A DNA stretch of 64,000 nt from positions 16,625,962 through 16,689,961 of the forward strand of contig NC_067208.1 of assembly GCF_026262505.1 (NCBI RefSeq), read 5' to 3'. The notes under the pieces were generated by a model, which was not told where the DNA came from, made no database searches, and worked only from the letters and a program-made list of their open reading frames with translations. Positions 10,517 through 18,989 of this stretch are shown in pieces. The position numbers and the translations under genes were made by a program. The stretch is from Trichomonas vaginalis G3. Its lineage: Eukaryota; Parabasalia; Trichomonadida; Trichomonadidae. How positions within the stretch are numbered: position 1 is the first letter of the stretch; every line of letters starts with the position of its first letter.

Positions 10517-11297
10517 GAATTAAAGTAACGTACGATTTTTAACGTACAAAAAAAAAACGCGGCGGACAGCAGGGATAAATTCACGGCAAACGGTAGGCTT
10601 TTTATAAAAGTTGGGAAATGCATATTACATTGACTATAAGCAAACGATCTTAAGCGATTGATGAAAATCGATGTCAATAATTAAAATTTTCTAGGCTTTT
10701 TGATTGAACACCTGGAATAAAGTTCTCCTTGGTGAATTTCTCCAAAATTTTTCTCTTATAGAGAATGCCTTAGAAAATTTAGGGAAAATGAATACGTTTT
10801 AATTATCAATTTTTTTCAAGGGTTAAAAATTTTAAATTTCTGTATAAACAAAGCATTTTTATTGAGTTCCAAATCACTGACACCCTTTTATTTTTATTAT
10901 TCTATATTTTTTACTAAAATACGTCAATTATACAGCAGAATCAAATCATTATTTTTCAATGTTATAGAAAAGAAGCACATTTTCAAATTTTTAAATCAGT
11001 TATAGTTTAGCATCAAATATAATATATAACTCTATATAGTAACCAGGTATTATTAGTAATATAAAAATATTTCTGGTTCATATATAGGTTTTGTTTCACA
11101 TGTTTAGAAACAATAGTAAACATCTAGAAAACAATCAATAATATCATGATTTTATTCACAAATTTCAACCCAACTTTATATTGTGATTTGCATTTCGAAA
11201 TGTTTAAAACTCTCAAGTCTAGACTTCTCATCATAATCATGCAATCAACTAGCAACTTTAATCTGTATCTCATAATCAAACAAACAATTTGTGATAT

Positions 11298-11392
11298 ATT
11301 TGAACATACTATAAATCTTTTTTGAAACTTATCAAAATTTTCAAACTATCATACACAGCTACTATTACCACAATCTCATTGTAAGGAGAAAT
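11298..11392 (-). repeat. Right arm of worn inverted-repeat element
   Basis: Inverted, diverged copy of 9277-9393, with the outer end at GGAGAAAT. Confidence 0.6.
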
Positions 11393-11841
11393 CACATATG
11401 TATATACATACTTCATATACATTGGAATTTAATATTATATGATTACTTAGCTTTGCTTAATAATGTATTTATCTAATAATAATGATGTAATACTATATCA
11501 TAATGACTATTCAATCTGTTGTTTCACTATCGTTTTAAATTTATTGGTAATACCTAAAGTTGCTAATGTTGCAATGTTGCAACATTAATGCCAGATATCA
11601 TGAGTTGAAGATAGAATAATTGGATTTTTGCAATATATATTATTTTTGTTATGGAACGATTCCAATTCGATGATCAGGTAAAGCAGAAACAATATAATTA
11701 GGTATCACTTTTTTGATCTAAAAAATGCATTTCCATTTTTTAAAACTCATAGTTATGTAAGCCAACAGTGTTATGGTTACATAGCAAAAAAAAAAGATAT
11801 TGAATGCAATTTCTTATGTGATCATAGTTTTTATCGGTAAA
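11393..11841. other. Intergenic
   Basis: 450 bp without an ORF. A short TTGCAATGTTGCAACATT palindrome-like word near 11568-11586 is the only structure seen. Confidence 0.35.
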
Positions 11842-13044
11842 CTAGATAATTCGGCAACCATCATCTTCATATATGATTACAGGCTCTGGTTTAAAGAAGT
11901 TTTCAGTCCTTGTTCCAGGAATTTCGATTTCTTCACCTACACTGATCTCTCCATCTGCTGATGTGAAAACTTTTCGTTGGAAATCAGCTTTGATTGTTTT
12001 ATGTCCTTTTCCTGATCTCTCTATCCACTGTCTTGTGTAAACAACTTCAACTTTTTTATTAGAGCTTACTCGCCTTTTACGACGATTAATCTCTCCCCAT
12101 TCACCACGCGTAATTTCACCTGTTCGATAATTTGTAATAATCTCTCTGACTCTATCAACTAAGACTTCATATTTGATTCCATCTTCGTATGTGTATGCTA
12201 AGAATTCATTCAGTTTCTTTTCTTCACTGATCTCTGAAATGACTTCTTTGTACTCTTTGATAGTTGTCCAATTCGAATATGATGGCATCTCACCTGAAGT
12301 ATTCGAAATAAACTTGAGTCTTGCTCTATCACAGAATTTTTCGAAAGTTTGTTTTCCTTCTGTGAAAGTTCCAAGACTGACTTTTGTCTCAGTTTCTTTC
12401 TGCATTGTATATCCAAATGATGCATCTTTTATCACCGAAGACTTGAACTTTGGAAGTCCGAGAGCCCAGTTATGGAATTTATTCATATTTTCAATCACAA
12501 AGTCCTTTTCAGGTTTACGAGCATTAATATAGTACAATGGAATGTCAGGAATTGATTCTTCTTTCGATATCTCTTTCAAGTAATCAATAATATCCCTCTT
12601 ATATTCTGTCTTTTTTATTTTCCTATCTGGGAATTTCTTTGAACAGAATGTGAACATTATACAAAGATGTGCTAGTAAATTCTTTCCAAATGCATCATAA
12701 ACAAATTTAATATCATTTTTAACTCCTTTTGTTATTCTGATAATATGTGCAGGTACAACGATTACAATTGCATTAATTCCAAGATCACAACATCTGAGCA
12801 TCTGTGTCAATCTTTGAATTTGGTCTTCTGGGATCTGATCCTTATCATCAAATCCTTCTGTATCAATCACACATCTCGTAATACCATCTATTTTGTTATG
12901 ATGAAATGCTGGGAAAAGTGTGCATGCATCTGGCTTTTCGCTTGTATCGAAAGCATTACTCTTTAGATATAAGTTTCCTGTTGCACTCTTTCCAGAACCT
13001 GTATCACCAATGAACAATACAGTGACATTGTTATCTTGTTCCAT
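11842..13044 (-). CDS. AIG1/GIMAP-type GTPase
   Basis: A 400-residue protein. The G1 P-loop GDTGSGKS sits at residues 13-20 and the G3 motif DTEGFDD at 61-67. The spacing and the TGNLYL and DACTLFPAF stretches are those of the AIG1 (GIMAP/toc34-related) GTPase family. The G domain covers about 1-200. A strand-rich C-terminal half of ~200 residues has no named domain but is shared with the neighbouring divergent gene (both contain SYSNW/TYGEW-type blocks and an EDG...RII or RDG...TIA ending). No transmembrane helix is seen, so it is probably cytosolic or peripherally attached to membranes. The ATG at 13044 follows a CTTCATTTTC initiator-like word. The gene looks intact. Trichomonads carry several AIG1 genes of unknown role. 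Confidence 0.85.
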   Translation of the reverse strand: MEQDNNVTVLFIGDTGSGKSATGNLYLKSNAFDTSEKPDACTLFPAFHHNKIDGITRCVIDTEGFDDKDQIPEDQIQRLTQMLRCCDLGINAIVIVVPAHIIRITKGVKNDIKFVYDAFGKNLLAHLCIMFTFCSKKFPDRKIKKTEYKRDIIDYLKEISKEESIPDIPLYYINARKPEKDFVIENMNKFHNWALGLPKFKSSVIKDASFGYTMQKETETKVSLGTFTEGKQTFEKFCDRARLKFISNTSGEMPSYSNWTTIKEYKEVISEISEEKKLNEFLAYTYEDGIKYEVLVDRVREIITNYRTGEITRGEWGEINRRKRRVSSNKKVEVVYTRQWIERSGKGHKTIKADFQRKVFTSADGEISVGEEIEIPGTRTENFFKPEPVIIYEDDGCRII

Positions 13045-13587
13045 TTTGAAAATGAAGTGAAATACTAAAAAACCAAATCTCTCAATTTTTCATCACATCA
13101 TACATTCAACACTGCGAAGTTCTCATATTTATTAATCTTATTTTCAAATATAATCGATAAATCGATAGTAATTTTTTTTAAATAACCATCATCAATTGAA
13201 ATTTGTGAGTATTAAAATCATAATTAATTTCTATTGTTGGATTTAAATATTCTTTTAACAATGATATAGAATGTTATTCATATGGCAATTGTGAAGTTAT
13301 ATTTTGAAAAATTTCCACCATCTACTGAAATTTGAGTTTTATGAATCATAATACTTTTTTTCAATAATAAATGATGATGTTAAGCAGAAATATATCATGA
13401 AAATATGATTTTTTTACAAAATTTACCACATCAATTGAATTGTATATTGGTAAATATAAATTCTTCGATAAATTCTTCCCATCCAGATATGGCAGTTGTG
13501 AAGTCATATTTTGAAAAATTTCCATCTTCTATTGAAATTTGTGAACTATTCATTATAATAATTTCCACTTCATTTTTTATCTGATTG
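13045..13587. promoter_or_regulatory. Shared divergent promoter region of the two AIG1 genes, with direct repeats
   Basis: 540 bp between the divergent AIG1 genes. Both starts are preceded by CTTCATTTT about 10-25 bases before the ATG, which fits the trichomonad initiator TCA(Py)(T/A). The spacer holds an imperfect direct repeat (about 13281-13335 and 13488-13545, offset ~207) built round TTTTGAAAAATTTCC and TTGAAATTTG. Shorter copies of the second word lie nearer the left gene. Confidence 0.5.
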
Positions 13588-14782
13588 ATGCTTGAAGTTA
13601 GACATATCATTCTAGTTGGAAATACTGGAGCAGGAAAGTCATCTGTTGGAAACGTGATCTTAGGAAAAGAAGTTTTTGAAACTTCAGAATCATCAAGAGC
13701 ATGTACAAAAGAACCAGAAAAGAGAATCGAAAACATTGGTGGACGAGGACTTACAGTTATTGATACCGAAGGATTCAATGATGATCAGAACGATTCAAAC
13801 GAACAGATCCAAAAACTTGGTAAATTTATGCGCGAAAAGATCAAAGGAGTCAATGTTGTTGCTATTGTTATCCCATTTCGCAATGCAAGATTTTCACAGA
13901 GTGTCATTGACACAATCAAATTAATTTATGATATTTTCCAAACTGATGAAATAATTGATCATTTGTGCATCATTTTTACATTTTATCGTTCTAATTTCGA
14001 TAAGAATCTCAAGGAAACAAATTTCAATGATGAAGTCAGAAATTACTTGAAAGAGATTTCGAAGAAAGAAAATATTCCGAAGATTCCTATGTTCTATCTC
14101 GAAACAAGAAAGAAGGACATGAAAATCATGGTTGATGAAACGAATAAGTTGCGTCAGTTCATATTCACGAAAACATTAGTTGAAACTAAGAATGTCAGAG
14201 ATGCCAAATATGGATTCACAGAAAAAATTGAATATGAGCGACATGTTTCACAAGGTCAATATCAATCAGATGATAACACGTATGAGAGATTCATTGATCG
14301 ACAGAGAGTAATGAGAATTCCTAACAATGGAAAACCTCCGACATATGGAGAATGGCAAACGACAAGCACATATTCCGAACCTATCATTGAGAAAAAAAAA
14401 GAAATATTTTGATCGATTTGTTGGTTTTGATATCGATGGAGATTGCATGTACAAAACTTATGAAGATGGATATTACTGGATTACGAAAGACCATCGTACT
14501 GGTCGCACAGATAAATCATGTAATATTAAGTTGAATAGTTATAAAATATTTCATGCAACCGGTGAACGAGAACGTGATACTCGTATAAGAGAAATATATA
14601 AAGGCCAAGATCAATGGAATACTTATTACGCCAGATTTATCGAAGAAAGGTATAGAATTATAGATGTCGATGGCAATATTTCATATTCAACTTGGAGTAT
14701 AGTTCCTGGATCCATAAGCATATACTCAGTTGCAAGGCAAGCATTTTATAATAGAGATGGCTATGGTTGTACAATAGCCTGA
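13588..14782 (+). pseudogene. AIG1/GIMAP-type GTPase, frame broken at an A9 run
   Basis: The first 274 codons (from the ATG at 13588) give an AIG1 G domain with P-loop GNTGAGKS (residues 11-18) and DTEGFND (59-65), then stop at 14410-14412. Homology to the divergent partner continues in the next frame from about 14400 to 14782 (RFVGFDIDGDCMYKTYEDGY, SYSTWSI, and the RDGYGCTIA ending). The change of frame coincides with nine A residues at 14392-14400. It is therefore either a recent one-base indel in the genome or a homopolymer error in the sequence. Nothing else in the gene is damaged. The short form would still keep a full G domain without the C-terminal half. Confidence 0.75.
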
Positions 14783-14895
14783 AAATATTATTTAATTTAT
14801 TATGATATCGTTTTTGTTTTTATTAATTTATGTGTAAACAAATGAAATTTTGAAGAAAATAAAGAACAATGCAAAATGATTTTAATATAAGTATA

Positions 14896-15108
14896 AGGTC
14901 GCCAAGAAAAAGTGCTTAAATTAAAAACCGCAGTTTGAGTACTTTCTGAGAGTCTGTTTGTCAGAAAGTATACATTTGTAAACTTTCTGACACTAAATTT
15001 TTTTTGGTCCTTTCAAAGTTTTTGACAATGTCAAAAAAGTATACATCGGGACTCTCAATTTTCCTCTCAAACGGCGGTTTTTAAAAACGCTCAATTTTTC
15101 ATCGACCT
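14896..15108. mobile_element. MITE, 213 bp, TA-flanked
   Basis: Starts AGGTCG and ends CGACCT, with TA on both outer sides (14894-14895 and 15109-15110). Imperfect inverted repeats extend about 60 bp inward (AAAAACCGC, GTTTGAG and GAGAGTC words on both arms). The middle holds an inner palindrome (CTTTCTGA...TCAGAAAG). A TA duplication is typical of Tc1/mariner-related MITEs. No coding capacity. Lies in the 3' intergenic gap between two convergent genes. Confidence 0.75.
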
Positions 15109-15194
15109 TAATGTCAATATTCTGAATTTTTGAAATGCTTCATTATAATATAGAGTAGTAAAGATAATATTTACAAACAAAATAAAAAATTAAT

Positions 15195-18188
15195 TTAAGT
15201 TGATATACCAAGAGCTTTGCAAACAGTTTGAGTTGATGACATGTCAATGATTGAAACAAGTTTATCAATACATAACATGATAGATTTATCAACATTTTCT
15301 CTATCAATAACTTTGATCGAATGATGAAGTTCACTAATTTTGCTGAAATCAAATCCAGAGCAATTAATACTAATAGAAACACATGCTTTTGATGTGTTTT
15401 CAAGAACAATGCATCGATTAGAAATTGTATTAAGTATGCTAATGAGATTTCCACTCTTTGGAATTCCTAAAACTTTCATAACATCTACAATCGCAGATTC
15501 TATTTGGCTTTTCTGTATGAATCGTCCAGAATATTCTAAATTATCAATTTTAATGACCATTTCTTGAACTCTCCTTATGAGTTGGTCATTTGTTAGCAAA
15601 TCAACATCTGCAGGCAAATATTTAACGTGATCTCTTAAATGTAAATCACAGAAACATAAACAATTTCTAATATTTTTCATTTCTTCAACACTTTCTTTCC
15701 TTTCTTTGATGATTTTTTTGCGGTCATCTTGCAAAGAATCACAAACACCATTTGTCGTTGAGATCAACATATCGATTGGTAATTCTGGAGAAAAGTCTAA
15801 ATTAACTAAACCAAGAATTCTAGCACAGATTCCTTTCGATTGAGAAACGATTTCATCCATTTGATTTTCATATCTTTCGATCATTTCTTCAATTGGATTT
15901 ATGCCTTCGTTTATTTTAGCAATGATTTCTTTTGGTTTAGAAAGATTGAAATATTTCGAAATAAATGATGATAAAACAGATATTTTTGTCTTCAGTTTTT
16001 CTATTTTACCTTTCTTGCTTTTAATCTTTTCTTTCTTTTTATCAATATTTGTTTTCATTTCACTTATTATTTCTCTGATGAAATCCATCCTCTTTTGTCT
16101 GGAAAGAGGAGTATCACGAGGGAACATCAAAACAATCTCGCAAAGGAATGAATCAATGGTATCATTGAGATTTTGGTTATCATCCATGAGTTCTTTCATT
16201 CTTTTCTGGATCTTTCCAATAACTGCGTTTTGTGATGTCAACTCGAATGGTTCATTGATTTTCCCATTGAATTTCAAGATCATTTCCAATGAATCTGTCA
16301 TTGAATTGATCTCATTAGTGAGAATATTTTCCATCTCTTCGTAATCTTTCAATTTTTCTTTAATAAATTTAATACAAATCTCTATTTCTTCTGCATTTTC
16401 GCTGCTTAAAATAACATTTAATTCTTTCTTAATTTTGTCTAATTCGTCACTCTTCCTTTTACATTCTTGACAGTCTTTGTCAAAGAACTTTAGTATATAA
16501 TTTACCAAATCTCCATCTTTTGAATCTTTTTTGCCAATAAATTTTTGAGAATCAAAAGTTGTTTTAAAATAATCAGAAACCTTTTTCGCAATTCTCATCA
16601 TTGATTCTCTTAAATAAATAGCATCATCATTCTTTGAAGCTTGAGATAATTTTGTCTCCAAAATAAAGATTTTCCTATTTAATTCGTCCTCATTATTTCT
16701 CAGGTCTTTCAATTCTTTTGTCATTTTTTGTTCGTTATCTATTTTTGTTTTCGCTTCTTCACTCATAATCTTTGATTTGTCATTATAAAGAACTTTTAAT
16801 TCATTTAATTCGTTCTCAAGTTTCTCGATTTTCTTAGCAAACAATTTATTTTCATCTGAAATTACAGAATTTCGTTCGATTAATCCATCAAGATTCATTT
16901 CAATAATTGTGAGCATTTCATCAATCGTTTCTTCTTCTCTATATTCTGCTTCGATTTTCTTGAAGATGGATCTCATGATTTTCTCATCAAATGTTGGAGT
17001 TTTATTGTTAACAATTTCAACTTCACTTTTAACACTAAGAACAGGAGAATTATGTAAAACATCTCTTTCTTCAATTGTAAATTCTTCTTGTTCTTTTTGT
17101 GACAAATCGTTTTCTTCTTCATTTATGACTTCCTTTTCGTTTTCTTTTACAGTTTCTGGCTCAGAATTTTGCTCATTTTGTTTTTCAGTTTCTTGAGTTT
17201 GTTCTTCTTCTTGAAGCATCGGATGAACAACATTGTTTGGAAAATTGAATTGTTCGTCAATTATTTTCCGCTGAATTTCAATTGAATCAATAATTTCACT
17301 TATTTCTTTTATAGTTGTTGGATAATCGAATGAAGTTCTTAGTGACTTAATGATATCACTGCAGTCTAACACTATGCTTTGCTTGTGGCGATTGAGATCA
17401 ACAGCTGTCATTCTGCTCTGTGGAAGTTCATTCATAAAAGCTTCATTTATCAAATGGACAAAACTTTTTATTGTTGATTTATATGAAATGTAAACGTCTT
17501 CTTCGAAAAAAGGAAATATAGGTTGTCTAAACAAGTCCACAACTTTACCAGAAATGTTGTCACAGAGAAGTTTAAGAGATCTAGTACAATTTGTCACATT
17601 TGAATTTGGATATTTTCTATCATTGTTGCTTTTATCGATAAAATCAAGAGTCATTTTTATTTGGTCGAACTTAGATATCACAAGATGCGCATGAGGAATG
17701 TTATCTCCGTTTTTCATTTTATTGAATGCAACAACAAATCTTTCCCATGCTTTGGTGAAGTTTAAAACAGGAGTTCTGATTGATTGAATTGATACAATTT
17801 GTGTTGTTTGAGTAATAGATTGAAGTTTTGCAAATGTTTCGAAAAATTTGTGCGTTGACTCGTAATAAATTGGCAAAGTGTTTTGAAATTTTGCTAATGG
17901 AACTAGTATTGCTTGTGAAATTTCAGGAGTAGCTGAATTTGAATCAATAAAATTTATTGATAACTTAATTACTTTTTCACAGTCAATTTTAAAATCTTCT
18001 ATGCGTTTTACATTCGGATTATCTGGTATTTTCCTTTTTGGAACAACCTTAACGTATTTTGCATTTTGATTTTGAGGAATTGTTGCCTTTTTACCTACAA
18101 CAGCAGGCACAATTGTCGGGTCATCTTTATTATTGATTCTCCTAGGAGTTCTCAATGATGTTTTAGCTCTTCCGACCCTAGGCAACAT
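15195..18188 (-). CDS. Large coiled-coil protein, 997 aa
   Basis: A single open frame from the ATG at 18188. The first ~60 residues are basic and proline-rich (RAKTSLRTPRRINN, KVVPKRKIPDNP). Residues ~70-300 look globular and helical. An acidic E/Q/N-rich linker follows (residues ~325-370), then long heptad-like coiled coil from about 400 to 840, full of K, E, L and I. The C-terminal ~150 residues are helical again and contain a few cysteines. No motor, kinase or membrane motif was found. Trichomonads have many such proteins, some in cytoskeletal structures. A structural or tethering role is plausible but unproven. Confidence 0.75.
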   Translation of the reverse strand: MLPRVGRAKTSLRTPRRINNKDDPTIVPAVVGKKATIPQNQNAKYVKVVPKRKIPDNPNVKRIEDFKIDCEKVIKLSINFIDSNSATPEISQAILVPLAKFQNTLPIYYESTHKFFETFAKLQSITQTTQIVSIQSIRTPVLNFTKAWERFVVAFNKMKNGDNIPHAHLVISKFDQIKMTLDFIDKSNNDRKYPNSNVTNCTRSLKLLCDNISGKVVDLFRQPIFPFFEEDVYISYKSTIKSFVHLINEAFMNELPQSRMTAVDLNRHKQSIVLDCSDIIKSLRTSFDYPTTIKEISEIIDSIEIQRKIIDEQFNFPNNVVHPMLQEEEQTQETEKQNEQNSEPETVKENEKEVINEEENDLSQKEQEEFTIEERDVLHNSPVLSVKSEVEIVNNKTPTFDEKIMRSIFKKIEAEYREEETIDEMLTIIEMNLDGLIERNSVISDENKLFAKKIEKLENELNELKVLYNDKSKIMSEEAKTKIDNEQKMTKELKDLRNNEDELNRKIFILETKLSQASKNDDAIYLRESMMRIAKKVSDYFKTTFDSQKFIGKKDSKDGDLVNYILKFFDKDCQECKRKSDELDKIKKELNVILSSENAEEIEICIKFIKEKLKDYEEMENILTNEINSMTDSLEMILKFNGKINEPFELTSQNAVIGKIQKRMKELMDDNQNLNDTIDSFLCEIVLMFPRDTPLSRQKRMDFIREIISEMKTNIDKKKEKIKSKKGKIEKLKTKISVLSSFISKYFNLSKPKEIIAKINEGINPIEEMIERYENQMDEIVSQSKGICARILGLVNLDFSPELPIDMLISTTNGVCDSLQDDRKKIIKERKESVEEMKNIRNCLCFCDLHLRDHVKYLPADVDLLTNDQLIRRVQEMVIKIDNLEYSGRFIQKSQIESAIVDVMKVLGIPKSGNLISILNTISNRCIVLENTSKACVSISINCSGFDFSKISELHHSIKVIDRENVDKSIMLCIDKLVSIIDMSSTQTVCKALGIST

Positions 18189-18468
18189 TGTATTGAATTT
18201 TCAAACGTACACAAAAATTTATTACACAAATTTATCAATATTATATCATTTCATAAAAACATATAGAGGATTCTGAAATTTGTTATTTTTATAAGATTTG
18301 CAATAATATTTTTTTCAGATTGTCGGATTTCATGTTGTTATAGCCTACCCTACTCTAGGAATTTCATTTTCTTTATCAATATAGATCTCTTACAAGACAA
18401 TAAGTTACTCAACATTACAAAAATCGCTTTTAATCCTCACCTTAAATTCAAATTTTTTATGTGAATGT

Positions 18469-18473
<5 letters not shown>

Positions 18474-18514
<41 letters not shown>

Positions 18515-18680
18515 AGTGGGGCTTCCAGGCACTTCGTGCCTTCTAGCCCTGAGGATGAATGAGTATAATGAAGTTTTTTTTTCTTGGGGGATGGCTTCCA
18601 GGCACTTCGTGCCTTCTAGCCCCCGAAGATGTTTAGTATAAATGAAGTTCTTATATATACGGGTCTTCCAGGAGCTTTTC
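18474..18680 (+). repeat. Left terminal inverted repeat of Polinton
   Basis: An A38 tip (18474-18511), then GGGAGTGGGGCTTCCAGGC. A block of about 70 bp, containing the small palindrome GGCAC-TTC-GTGCC and the text TCTAGCCC, is present twice in tandem here (starting near 18520 and 18593) but only once at the right end. The arm ends near GGAGCTTTTC at 18680. Confidence 0.85.
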
Positions 18681-18689
18681 ACAAATTAT

Positions 18690-18890
18690 ATATGTTTTCA
18701 TGTTTTGTCATGATTTCATCGTAAATGTTTTGTCAAGACTTCTTCTTCGTAAATGTTTTGTCAAGACTTCTTCTTCGTAAATGTTTTGTCAAGACTTCTT
18801 CGTAAATGTTTTGTCAAGACTTCTTCGTAAATGTTTTGTCAAGACTTCTTCGTAAAATGTTTTGTCAAGACTTCTTCGTAATGAGTGTAA
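18690..18890. repeat. Subterminal tandem repeat, ~25-28 bp unit, about 7 copies
   Basis: The unit reads TTCGTAAATGTTTTGTCAAG plus ACTTC, with a duplicated TTC in some copies. It lies just inside the left end and before the first gene. A matching piece of about 1.5 units occurs far away at 31003-31047, inside the element. Confidence 0.85.
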
Positions 18891-18989
18891 ATGACCAAAC
18901 TGACAACACTTTGACCGAGTAGTTTTTTGTGCTGAACAAAAAGTGTCATATAAACATCTGTCAAAAACCGCTTTTTAACTTTACTTAAA

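Larger units (their letters stand above)
9277..11392. mobile_element. Worn inverted-repeat element, ~2.1 kb, non-coding
   Basis: Two diverged arms of about 95-115 bp face each other. The left arm starts ATTTCTCCCTACAATGAG at 9277 and the right arm ends with its near-complement (CTCATTGTAAGGAGAAAT) at 11392. Both contain the block AAACTTATCAAAATTT and its partner CTATCATACACAG. The left arm carries about 18 extra bases. The interior has no convincing ORF but holds short GC-rich palindromes in a very AT-rich setting. It could be an old DNA transposon or MITE that lost its coding part. No clear target duplication was seen, so the ends are approximate. Confidence 0.55.

Noticed and set aside
8907-10677. 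Four small minus frames of 78-98 codons
   Set aside because: They cross intergenic DNA and the worn inverted-repeat element, with AT-driven composition and no family.
14391-14405. Programmed frameshift in the AIG1 gene
   Set aside because: An A9 run could slip, but there is no stimulating structure visible and the simpler reading is an indel or sequencing error.
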